Assembly: GCA_039105265.1 (NCBI GenBank)
Contig: JAPFFF010000006.1
Span: forward strand, 248,001 to 312,000
Direction: 5' to 3'
Length of the DNA: 64,000 nt
Origin: Tritrichomonas musculus
Taxonomy: Eukaryota > Parabasalia > Tritrichomonadida > Tritrichomonadidae
A model generated the notes under the pieces. The model saw only the letters and a list, made by a program, of their open reading frames with translations, searched no databases and was not told where the DNA came from. This document shows positions 40,703 through 51,600 of the stretch, one piece after another (the stretch's first letter is position 1; each line of letters opens with the position of its first letter). Position numbers and translations under genes: made by a program.

Positions 40703-42256
40703 ATGGATATATATAAGTTTGAAGAAATAGATCAAACACCTCAGACGAGATATGATAAATTTTATTGCAATAAGGAAATGAACAGAAATTTTGATGAAAG
40801 TATAATTTCTCGAGGTAATTCTAATATAGATCGATCTAAATATAACAACCCGTACAATGATATTCTTTTTTTAATCCAATGGTTTTCGAATCAAACTGAT
40901 TCCCCTATGGATGTCATCAAATCACTTTCCATAACTATTGAATCGTGTATCGATGAGGTTAGCTCAATTATTTTGGAAACTAATTTTATTCCTTTTTTAC
41001 TGCATGCAGTTGTCGAAACCCCATCAAGCCAAGTCGAACTTAAGACTTCTCTCGTTAGATTAATATGGAAAATGTTGGGAAATTTTAAATCGCTTCGTTT
41101 TACTTTTTTCAGGGAAGGCTTATTACCTATTGCCACAAATTTCTTTCAAAATGATAGTATTATTACTGTACGAATATATTCAATTTTTTCAATTATTTAT
41201 TTATTCCAATCTTTTGGATACACGAATAGATCAGACTTTGAAAAATATATAACGATTACAATGCTTTTGAATACATACAATCAATTAAATGAGAATATAA
41301 ATAAGCGAATGATGCAAGAAAAAATGAGAAAAAATCGTCTTCAGTTATTGAAAGGGATTATTAATTTAGCATCACGAATCAGCTATTACCCTCTTACAAG
41401 AGATGAAAGTAATTCTGCTTTTAGATTATCCTATATTTGCTTGGTTGAGCCATTATATAGAGAAAAAAAAAGTGATAAGGATTGGGCTAAACATTGCTAT
41501 ACTTTTGCACTTCAAACTTTGTCGTATGTAATTGAAAATGGATGCATGAATTTTAATGATTTTTTTGAATTGAAGATGTTTGATATTATTGCACGAAGAT
41601 TGAAGTCAGCTACTCCTTCTCACCGTATTCTTTCATGCGATATATTTCTTGCTTTGTTTGAAAAAAAATATTTTATGGATAACAAACATGTTTTTGATGT
41701 TGGAATTAATGATCTTCTTCAGTACATTGACGATTTCAAAGAAGAAAGAGGCGCCTATATCAGATTACTTTCTTCAATTATCAGAAATGATCAAATCAAT
41801 GGGTTTTATATAAATCAATTTTTTTACTCTGAGCAAAAAAATTCAAAAGGAATAAAAACTATATGCCACTATTTACTACATGAAGGGAATTTTGAAGTAA
41901 CAGCATCTTCAGCTCATTGCCTGATTGAACTTTTTCGTAAATTAACACCAGATATGGTTAGAGAAAGTTTAGAAATAGTAAATGCTTCAAACAAATTACC
42001 AATGGAAATAAATCTTTTAGATTCATTAGTCAAAATAATTCAATTTGGACTAGATGATGATATCGAATTATCTGTATTTGCGCTAGAGATCATTTACAAT
42101 CTGATTGAATTTACTAGAAAAGATGATACTTATGATACTTTTTATGACATACTTTCAAAATCTACTGATGGATTTGAGCTTTTCTTAGATTTATCGCAAA
42201 ATGATGACCAAAGAATTAGATTTTTATCAGAAAGGATTCAAAATACTCTTCAATAG
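40703..42256 (+). CDS. Armadillo-like helical repeat protein
   Basis: 517 residues. A polar N-terminus (~1-50) is followed by paired helices (DILFLIQWFSNQ, SLSITIESCIDEVSSIILETNFIPFLLHAVVE, LKTSLVRLIWKMLGNFKSLRFTFFREGLLP, ASSAHCLIELFRKLTP, LSVFALEIIYNLIEFT) typical of importin-alpha-type armadillo solenoids in trichomonads. The motif I-x-x-x-N-F-I-P-F-L-L resembles an armadillo repeat helix. No nuclear-import acidic pocket could be assigned and no enzyme motif is present. It is like the minus-strand protein at 23430 in size and style. The role is unknown, probably a scaffold. It is the only gene here with a TAG stop. Confidence 0.8.
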   Translation: MDIYKFEEIDQTPQTRYDKFYCNKEMNRNFDESIISRGNSNIDRSKYNNPYNDILFLIQWFSNQTDSPMDVIKSLSITIESCIDEVSSIILETNFIPFLLHAVVETPSSQVELKTSLVRLIWKMLGNFKSLRFTFFREGLLPIATNFFQNDSIITVRIYSIFSIIYLFQSFGYTNRSDFEKYITITMLLNTYNQLNENINKRMMQEKMRKNRLQLLKGIINLASRISYYPLTRDESNSAFRLSYICLVEPLYREKKSDKDWAKHCYTFALQTLSYVIENGCMNFNDFFELKMFDIIARRLKSATPSHRILSCDIFLALFEKKYFMDNKHVFDVGINDLLQYIDDFKEERGAYIRLLSSIIRNDQINGFYINQFFYSEQKNSKGIKTICHYLLHEGNFEVTASSAHCLIELFRKLTPDMVRESLEIVNASNKLPMEINLLDSLVKIIQFGLDDDIELSVFALEIIYNLIEFTRKDDTYDTFYDILSKSTDGFELFLDLSQNDDQRIRFLSERIQNTLQ

Positions 42257-42697
42257 TCAATGAAATTAAACACATTTATAAAAAAATATCATTGATCTTT
42301 GTATTTTTCTAAAAAATTACTTTAAAATGTTAACATTTTAATATTGAATCGTTGAATAGCATATTTTGAATCTTTATTCAAAAAATCCTTTTTTTATATG
42401 CGTTTCACAATTCTATTATTTTTTGGAATATGCTCCTGAAAAAACTATATTATTATAAACAAAAGTATGCCTTGAAAAAAATGAAATTTATAGATATAAA
42501 TAATCAATACAGTTAGACACCAAACATATTTAAAAATCAGAAACAATTTAAAAAAGGTAAAAAAAAAACAATCAGATTTTCTGTATGTTGAAAATTCAAT
42601 AAGACATAGATATTTTGAAAGATTTATTAACCGATACAAAAAAAAAAAAAATTCTGTTTTGTTCAATAACCCACTTTTTCAAAAACTTTAATTACAA
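42257..42697 (+). promoter_or_regulatory. Spacer upstream of small membrane protein gene
   Basis: 441 AT-rich bases. cactttttcaaaaac at 42672-42686 lies close before the start (42698), a variant of the motif seen before other genes. No gene was seen. Confidence 0.4.
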
Positions 42698-43156
42698 ATG
42701 CTTTTTTTCCTACCAGCGCTTATTTTATCCGAAACAATTAAATCGCTTTCACTCGATGATACATATCATGAAGTCGAATTAGATAACCATACAAACGTTA
42801 CATATTGGGTACAGCCTAGTTTAAAGTCAGCGATTCTTGTTATTCACCAAAAAGAAGGCATATCAGGTTATAAAAAAGAAGTAACAGACGCTAGTTTCAC
42901 ATTAATGTCACCAGAAACTATTGAAAGAGAAAATAACTTTGTTGAAAGCCGATATAAATTTGATACTCTTAATCCTTTACTCTTTATGTTAGCATGCAGC
43001 TCAGAATGCTCTGTTGTTGTAAATTACGTTCATACAGAACCAGTTTACCGTCCTTCTGCAGTAATAGGTTCTTTTGCTCTTTTTGTATGCTTATTTTTAC
43101 TTGTTTTCTCCTGGGCTGTCTTTTGTGGAGCATGCCGCGCAACACGCAAGCGTTAA
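42698..43156 (+). CDS. Small type I membrane protein, unknown
   Basis: 152 residues. A hydrophobic start (LFFLPALILSETI) looks like a signal peptide. The ~100-residue external part carries an N-glycosylation sequon (NVT near 33) and a Cys pair (CSSEC near 103). One strong transmembrane helix (~120-143, VIGSFALFVCLFLLVFSWAVFCGAC) leads into a very short basic tail ARATRKR. The topology suggests a small ER or surface protein; the basic tail could serve as a retrieval or trafficking signal. No family was recognised. Stop TAAA. Confidence 0.75.
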   Translation: MLFFLPALILSETIKSLSLDDTYHEVELDNHTNVTYWVQPSLKSAILVIHQKEGISGYKKEVTDASFTLMSPETIERENNFVESRYKFDTLNPLLFMLACSSECSVVVNYVHTEPVYRPSAVIGSFALFVCLFLLVFSWAVFCGACRATRKR

Positions 43157-43922
43157 ATTACTTAACATATGATTTTATCTATTTTGAATCTTTTTTTTTT
43201 TAACTTGAAACTTAAATTTATTTAGGGTTTAAAATATCATCTTTATAATTAACTCTTTTAATTTTAATAATTTTCTTTTTTTCTTTTCTTTTAGAGATTA
43301 AACTGCATTAATGGCCAATCCTATAATAACAAATCACAATCTTTGTAAAAAAATGTTAATTCTCTTCCGAATAATTTAAATTTAAATTTGTACCAAGAAT
43401 ATTAAGCATAAAAAGTCTTTTGTGTTAGTATATCATGTTATAATCATGACTTTTTTTTTTCAAACCAAAAAGAGAAAAAACATATATAAAAATTATTTAA
43501 TATCATTTTTTTGAAAAGAATAATTTTCGATTTGTTAAGAATGAATATCGAAAAGAAGTAAAACAACTTTATCTGACGTTCTAATATGCTCATAAAAAGA
43601 TTTGTTGAGATGGATCACACTATCCTATAAGATTTTAATTGGACATTTTTTCACAAAAAATTCAAAGTTTTACAAATTTTTTGAATTGATTATAACGGTC
43701 TACTGTCAATTCAAAATAACGAGATGTGCTTCAAAAAGTCAAATCTGGCTATTCACCTCACTGGACATGGAAAAACAGAATATGAATTATATATTTATTT
43801 ATCCAAAATAATAATAATATAATAATAATCGTATAAAAAAATAATCGGAAATAAAAAATATTTTTCAGAAAATATAATCGTTATGGTGAAAGATTGATGA
43901 AAATATTTTTATTTGAATAAAA
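43157..43922. other. AT-rich spacer, no gene seen
   Basis: 766 bases between the small membrane protein and the DYRK kinase. Random-looking short ORFs only. Confidence 0.55.
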
Positions 43923-45263
43923 ATGAGCTCTAAACATCAATTTCATGCTCAAACTCCTATTCTTTCAAAAGAGCCTTCTTCACCTAAATCGATACCTCCA
44001 AAGCTTTCAATGAAAAGGAAATTTCAACCACTTCATTCAACAAGTTCAGAATTAAATTTAAATAAATCTAAATATTTTAAAGATGAAAAATCCTTAGAGC
44101 CTACTAATGATACACCAAAAAATCAAAATTCAAAACCTTCTAGTCCAGGAGTTGTTCAGAATGGCCCCATTACTCCAGCGTTTGCGAAGCAACGATATAG
44201 AGACTATCTTTCAACATATGAGCTAACAGAAATATCAGGATATCATCAAATATATTTTGTGGGACGTCCATCAAGCTCAACAACATCAATCAATAATCAT
44301 GGCAATTCACAAAACTTTGGATTTGATATTTTACCATCATGTCATTATAAAACGCAAGTTGGTGAACATATAGCATATAGATATGAAATACTTAGTATTT
44401 TTGGGCGAGGTTCTTTTGGAGAAGTTGTAAAATGTTATGATCATAAATGCAATACACAAGTTGCTATCAAAATTCTTGTTAATACTCCATTAATGCATCG
44501 TCAAGGCTCTATCGAAATTCAAAATATGTTGTTAGTAAATAAAACCGGTTCACCATACATTGTTAAAGTCAGCGATTCATTTACTTTTCGAAGCCATATT
44601 TGCATTGTAACGGAAATTTTAGGAACATCGCTTTTTAAATATATTGAAAATAATAATTTCTCTCCTGTTCCATTAAAGACACTGCGAACAATTGTTTTTG
44701 ATATCACTTCAGGTTTAGCTGATATACATAAAAGTAAAATTATCCATGCAGATATCAAACCAGAAAATATTTTATTTGCTAGTAGCTCATCGAAGCATGT
44801 TAAGATCATTGATTTTGGAAGTAGTTGTACAGTTGGTCATACAATATATAATTACTTACAAAGTCGTTTTTATCGTGCTCCAGAAATCATATTGGGCATT
44901 CCATATGGAACAGCAATTGATATCTGGTCCCTAGGCTGCATTGCTGCAGAATTAGCAACAGGAATACCGATTTTTAAGGGAAATAGTGATGCTGAACAAC
45001 TTAAAAAATTTGTTGAAACAATAGGAAGTCCTCCTGCAAATGTCATGGCTTCAAGTACTAGAAAAAAGCAATATATTCAATCAGATGGAAAAATAATTGG
45101 AAATCCAACACCATTCAAAACTAAATTAAGTTCATTTCTAAAAACAAGCGATATGCATTTTCTTGACTTTGTAACAAAATGTCTTGAATGGGATCCTTCA
45201 AAAAGGATAACTGCATCAAAAGCATTAAGTCATCCATTTTTGGTAAAATCAAAGAAATCTTGA
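43923..45263 (+). CDS. DYRK-family dual-specificity protein kinase (DYRK2-like)
   Basis: 446 residues. A Ser/Pro-rich N-terminus is followed by the DYRK class II homology region (PITPAFAKQRYRDYLSTYELTEI then YHQIYFVG, ~82-114), which in DYRK2/3/4 supports self-phosphorylation of the activation loop. Kinase domain ~152-443: GRGSFGEVVK (161-170), AIK Lys183, catalytic loop HADIKPEN (275-282; Arg of HRD replaced by Ala, where DYRKs usually have Cys), DFG 297-299, and the diagnostic activation loop TIYNYLQSRFYRAPE with Tyr309-x-Tyr311. DYRKs phosphorylate themselves on this second Tyr during translation and later act on Ser/Thr. A cell-cycle or differentiation role is inferred from the family. 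Stop TGA. Confidence 0.95.
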   Translation: MSSKHQFHAQTPILSKEPSSPKSIPPKLSMKRKFQPLHSTSSELNLNKSKYFKDEKSLEPTNDTPKNQNSKPSSPGVVQNGPITPAFAKQRYRDYLSTYELTEISGYHQIYFVGRPSSSTTSINNHGNSQNFGFDILPSCHYKTQVGEHIAYRYEILSIFGRGSFGEVVKCYDHKCNTQVAIKILVNTPLMHRQGSIEIQNMLLVNKTGSPYIVKVSDSFTFRSHICIVTEILGTSLFKYIENNNFSPVPLKTLRTIVFDITSGLADIHKSKIIHADIKPENILFASSSSKHVKIIDFGSSCTVGHTIYNYLQSRFYRAPEIILGIPYGTAIDIWSLGCIAAELATGIPIFKGNSDAEQLKKFVETIGSPPANVMASSTRKKQYIQSDGKIIGNPTPFKTKLSSFLKTSDMHFLDFVTKCLEWDPSKRITASKALSHPFLVKSKKS

Positions 45264-45455
45264 TTTCTTCTCTGTTTTCAAAATATATTAATGTTGATAG
45301 ATCTTTTAATTATAGATATATATTAAATAGAACAATTATAAAGACATTTTAATGATGCATATCATGTTAATTATCTTGTTTTTTCATATTTTTAATACTT
45401 TCCAAAGCAATTTATATAATATAAATCATTATATTTACCAAAATCATTACCATTC

Positions 45456-45507
<52 letters not shown>

Positions 45508-45639
45508 TATATTTTATATATATATATATATATTTTGTACAAAAGAAGTTTTATCAATTTAATAATATGTTATTTTATTAAACATAAAAAAAAAAAAACA
45601 AATAAAACAAATAAATGATTCAATAAATCAAGAATAGCA
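45264..45639. other. Convergent 3' spacer with (TA)n
   Basis: 376 bases between the DYRK and TOR gene ends. It is dominated by the TA microsatellite; otherwise featureless. Confidence 0.6.
45461..45533. repeat. (TA)n microsatellite, two blocks
   Basis: TA dinucleotides fill 45461-45506, then a short interruption, then again to about 45533. The run is self-complementary and could extrude as a hairpin. Confidence 0.92.
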
Positions 45640-48600
45640 TTAAAACCAAGGATTCCAACCAGAGAACATTACTGCCAAATTCTTAATATCGGTTGCATCT
45701 TTAATCAAGCAATCGATTTGCTGTTCAACATTCAATGGTTTCTCGGTACTAAAATCGTTACCGTTTAATTTGTCCTTAATTCTTCCAATAATTTCTTTAG
45801 GATCTCCGAAAATTTTTTCGCAATTAATTAAAGGATCATAAATGAAAGTTTCCAACAATTCAGAAATAACTTCACCATTTTCTCTCATTACAGCCATTAC
45901 CTCTTCACATCTTTTACGAAACGTACCGTCGACTTGAGTAACTTCCAATCCGTTTAATAATACTCTTGTCAATCTGAATGGGACTACTTCTGGCCAGCGA
46001 TTTCTCTTCTTAAGAACCTCGAAACAATCGCCGAAATCGATATGCACTATTTTAGCAGTTTTACTTTTCATCATAATATTTTGAAGATGTCGATCACCAA
46101 CACCAATCAAATAACCAGCGATTGAAGTAACAGCAAGACTACAAGTATAAGTCATTCTTCTTTCAACCCAATTATTAGCATTAATAGAAGTTTCCATCAA
46201 AAAGTTACGAATTTCGTCACATCTGGTTTGAGAAATCATTCTCTTTAACGCGTAAATTCTCATTGACAATTGCTTCTTTCTCACCGCTTTGTCTTCGTTT
46301 ATAGACACAACATCTTTCATGATAAGTTCTTTTTCTTTCTCATTCAAACAATTCATTTCAGCGAGCATTGATATTGACAACTTTTTCCTCTCCGTTCGAA
46401 TGAGCTCAAACATCGTCTCGGTGTCTTCGAGCCAGCCAATCAAGCCAACTTTCGAGCTAATTGGAAGAACTTGGTATGTTTCAATTTGCAATCTTTTGCT
46501 TAAAAACCGCGAAATAATGGTGAAAAGTTGCATGGCTCTCTGATCAAGTCTCGTGTCTTCATTTGGCTTCAACAAAAATGTCTTCTTGACGCCATCTTCG
46601 CCGTAAATCGCAATCTTTCGTGGCCTCTGCTTTGACTTGATGATCGTCAAAGTGTCGTCGAAATGATGGATGGTTGTCGTCGTCCCTGGAACGTGCATTG
46701 ATGTCCTTCTCTGCGGAAGAGAGGCCAATGAAGGGGAGACGTCAACGAGGCTGACTTTATTCAATGTCTGGATGAACGAATGAAGCTCTTTAAAGACTTC
46801 GACATAAATGGTCCAAGCCTCATTGAAATAAACGTTATTGCAACCGCCAAAACCGGTCGAATTATCGTCTCCTTTATTGTCAACAAGTGAAGAAGATGAA
46901 GAAGAAAAAGTCGTCGATGTCGATGTCGATGATGATGAAAGATCATTCGATGTAAAAATCGACTTTTTGAGGTTTTCTTCGGCCACTGAAAGAAGTGATC
47001 CATATTGACTAGCAAAGCAGACTTCATAAAGAGACTCGGGATTCTTGTTTAGCTGCTTATGAAGTGTGTCCAAGAGCTGATATGTTGGCTCTTTATCTTT
47101 TCTGTGAATAAGTGCTTTGGAGGCTTCATCAAGTGCATTGTGCCATGTTTCCCACTGAGTTTGGGCGATCTTTAAGATTTCGTTGAAGATTTGGAAGGCA
47201 TCTTCAACAAGTAATGGAAAAACTTCCTTGATTTTGTCAACAAGCTCCAATGCAATTTGATGCTTCTCATCTGATTCGGTCTTTAGAGGAACAATCAAAG
47301 ATGATAGAACGGGATTCGGATAGCTGGTACAAATATGCATTACTAAGGAATGAACTGTTTCTCGAACTTTTTTGTTCGATGATGATATTCGTGCGATAAT
47401 CTGAGGAAGAAGGATCAGCCACGTTGATGGGTCTATCTTTGGCAAACTATTTAGGAGCATGTCACATATTTCGGGGGTATCTTGATATTCAAAAAGTAAT
47501 GATAAAATTTTCAATGAAAAATCAAGTTTTCGTGAATTTCCCGATTTTTCATCGCTTTTTTGGAGACCGTTTAAAACGCCATTAAAGCAAATTTTCAAGA
47601 AATCGACATTTTTGTTCTCCTTGAACAATAAAAAGTTCGCCTTTGACCACAAAAGCCAATCCTTCTCAATCCCTTCCATCGCATGAATCGAGTCCGCGTA
47701 CTTGCCGTCTTCAAAGAGCCACGAAGCGAGCAAATCTCTTCTGTTATTCAATTTTGACAGCTCAACGGTTGCTGCCTCTTTGACTGATTTTTCGGTCAGG
47801 TTTTCAATGCCGTTAACTAACGGCATCTCCCTCAAATTTTGAGTGCCCGTTGAATGTCGCATCATCAAAATTTCCGCAAATTTGACATCCGGGCTTTCGC
47901 GAGTCGCTGGGGAAAGCTTGCCCAGTACAATTTGCGAGAGCTGAGTGAAACCGTTCACGGAATTGGCAAGCAAAAACTTGACAAAGTAAGGAATCATCTG
48001 CTCTTCATTCAGAACTAAACTTCGAATCATCAGCATGTCGTACATGAAGAAAGGATGATCATAAACTTCGTCAAATTTCACTTTCCACTCGTTTTCAATC
48101 TTGGCCATTTCAACAAACGCGTTTTCACGCTCATTTTTAACCGCCGATTGGCATTGAATTTTCAAGTCATTGATTTGAATGATGTCGTCTAATTCTTCAA
48201 TAAGACAAGAATAGCAAAAGTTCGAGAAACTTCGTGAATAATCTTCAGAAACCGCCGGAAAAATGACGTCAGGCATTCTTTCCCGTAATTTTTGCAAATT
48301 TGAAGAAGCGGACTTGAAATTCCCATTCAAAATTGAATAAATTGAATCATAGAGGAGAAAATCGAAATTGACCTTAACGCCGTTAAAGGTGAATATTTCA
48401 GTATCAGAGTCAATCTCGTTGTTGTTATCTTCATATTCAAAATTTTGAAAGTCTATTTGGTCGCTATCAGCTGGGTCTGAATCGATCTTCAATCCGGTGT
48501 TTATTAGCGAGCCATTTTCGACCTCAAAAAGTGACTGTATAACGCTATCGGTTTCTGCTTCGCCTTTTGAATAGATATCGTTGTAATAACTGTCAGGGAT

Positions 48601-51600
48601 GAACTTGTTGCCGTTGCTAATTATCTCTGAATTACGATACCTTTGTACGTTAACGAAAGAGTTGTAACCGTTCGTTGTATCGTTCACTTTATTCTCCTTC
48701 AAGTTCTTCATGATCATCTTAAAATCGTCGAACGAAAACGTCCGTAATGCTGCCGATGCCGAATAAATTGAAAATTCACCTTTAACCTCCTTTTTAAGGT
48801 CTAAAAACCGTCCCAGTTTTTCAAGTGCTTCCAACTTTCCATTTTTGTATTCTTTGTTGTTCTCGTCTTCCGCCAGTTTGGCTGTGTAAAACTTGAGTGA
48901 CTCTTCCCATTTTCCGAGTTTCTTGTTGAGTGTCTCGTTGAATTCGTGCGAATAATAAAGAACAGCGTCGGCTGCATCATTCAATCCCAGTGACTGATTC
49001 AGGAAGACTAGTCTTTCAGCTGCCCTGTCAGGCGATATTTCAAATGCATGCTCAGTGAAACGAAGGGCTAAAGGAAGCATTCCAGTCTTGATTGCTTTTT
49101 CAGAGAGAACATCCCAACTGATTGGAATTTGTTGACCAGAAACTTCGAGTAACTCACAAATACGAACAAAATGACAGAGAACTGAAGCAGGAACAGTCTT
49201 TGATTCCATGACGATCTTCATTACAGAATTCTGAAGCTCATCGTCGTTAACAGCAGACAAAGCAAAAGTGATTGGAAACAAAAGTGCACGAATATTGTAA
49301 TCCCTTTCACACAAAGAATTGCAAGAGACAATTGCACGTGATGATGAGTTCATTAGAAAGATAGGAATGAATTCATCACACCAATGACACCACTCATAAG
49401 CATCCCAGTCGCCGTTTGGCATTTTGAACGATAATTTTGAGTTCTCAATTTCGCCTATCGTTGAAAATTTTTTGGCACTTTTTTCATAAATTGGTGTGCC
49501 ATAATAATCATTGATTTTCTTGTCAAAGGCAGAATTCGAATTGATTGAATTCACCATTTTATTGAAATCTTCATCGTTCTTCAACTCAAAAAGTTGTAGC
49601 AAATCTGGCAAGAAAATGAAAAAAGTGTCCCGCATTTGATACAATAGGACTAATAAAATTTTCGTTGCATTCATCTTGAGTGATGGATTCTGTTTAACAA
49701 TGATTATGCATGTTTTAATTAACTCAGTCGAAAACTTAGTGACTTCACAATTAATTAAAATAGTTCGAAATTGGTAAAGAAAAGTATTCGCAATTTCTGT
49801 GTTTTTAGCATTGGTTTCGATCCAGTTGATAAACGAAGGAATAATGATGTAATCAACTGTGTTCAAAAGATTTCCAAAAGTTAAAATAGTTGCCATTATT
49901 TCAATGACAACACTAGATGGCTGCAATGATAATGAAGTTGTTATTAAAACAGCTATTTTCGATAAATATGGCTCAAAAAACTTGGGAACACTTAATGAAA
50001 CCATATTAATTGTTCTCAAAATTAAGGTTGTGCTAATCTTCCCCCAATTTTCAAAAATAGAGTCCATTAAATATGGCATTAAAGGACCTATCTTATCGCC
50101 AAAGATGTACAGCAATGTTGATATGTTATGCATCATTGAAGTCATTGAATTTCGGCATATATGGATAACTTTTTGAAGGACTTCTTCTTCAATCGTTTCA
50201 TCAGTAGGTGGAAAATACTTCAATATTGAAAGAAGGGCCTCAAAAGCTAACGGTTGGAAATTGACAAGTGACTCATCACTCAATATTTCCATAACAGTGT
50301 GAAGTGAAGTGATAACCGATAGATTCAAAAGTTGTGACACTTTTGGATTCTTTGTCAAATCCAAAAAAGCGACAAAATTCATCATGTTTGAATCGTGATA
50401 AGATTTCTGTTTCACTTTTTCAGGGGAAACCGGTCCAATTTTGATCAAGGCATTGAACAAATTAAGCTTCAATTTACTTGACCTTAAAACCGTCCAAGAA
50501 AGTTCAATTAACTTTAATAAAAGTGACAAATGAGTTGTTCTAATCGTCTCCCTTAATGATGTGAAGTGAAGTGACACAATCAATAAATTGAGAGCCGCTA
50601 AAAGTTTGTGTGGCGTTGAATGCTTGTTCAATGAGGACGATAAAAGTGGCACAAGTGATTCAGTGCTAACTTTGTTTGAATTGGGTATCAGCAAGGTTAA
50701 TAATCGAAGCGCTACACGACTTGTTTGTTGTGGTCTTTCTAGAATTTTTTGTATCAAAAAGTCGGAGTAAGGTTGCACTAAGTTTGGAAGCTTCTCTGAG
50801 ATTGTGAAGAGCGAATGCAAGTCGTCTTTGGTGAACAAAACATTCTGTTTCAAGCGAGACACAACTTCATTCACGTAATTGGCAACAAAAGGTGTAGCAT
50901 CTTGAATTTCGCACAGTTTAATGAGTGCCAGTCTTCTTATCGATGCCTTAGAATCATGAAAAAGTGACATAAGTGGCATAATTAATTCAGAGTTTTGACC
51001 ATTTATCCTCTCAAAAATGGTAACACGCAACTCTTCGTGAACTTCTGTTCCGACAAATGAAAGAAGTCGAAGTTGAATCGATGGAAACATGTTCTGCATT
51101 TGCAGCAAGAAAAATGAACACGTCTTCCTAACCTTCAACGATTGGTGGCTCAGAAAAATTGAATAATGCATCAAAATGTCATTTGTCATGTCTTTCATTG
51201 TGATGTTGAACATTTTCAGCGACGAAAAAGCATAGCTGATTACTTCGTCTGACTTTTCATTCAAAATGCTGGTTGTCAAGGCGCCGATTACTTTCTTGCG
51301 TATCATTGGTGCCTTCAATGGCCATTTCTGAATTAATTTGGCCAGTCCTTTCAAAATTATTTTTGACGAAACTGATGAAAAAGTTTTCCCTAAAATTTCA
51401 TAGAATTCGTCAGTTTCATCAGACATCAATGATAAGATTGCAAATATAACTTCATCTGACTTATCTGATAATTTGTATAGATATTGAAAAAGTTTGTTAG
51501 TGTCGCTTGAAAAAGTGGAATGTAAACTTTGCCCAAACATAAACATTGTTTGTCCTGCTGATAGGCAAAGTGTGTTCCTATTGACTTGATCTCGCTTAAT

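Noticed and set aside
42445-42666. Minus-strand 73-codon ORF before the small membrane protein
   Set aside because: Phe-rich translation of A-runs in spacer DNA; no support as a gene.
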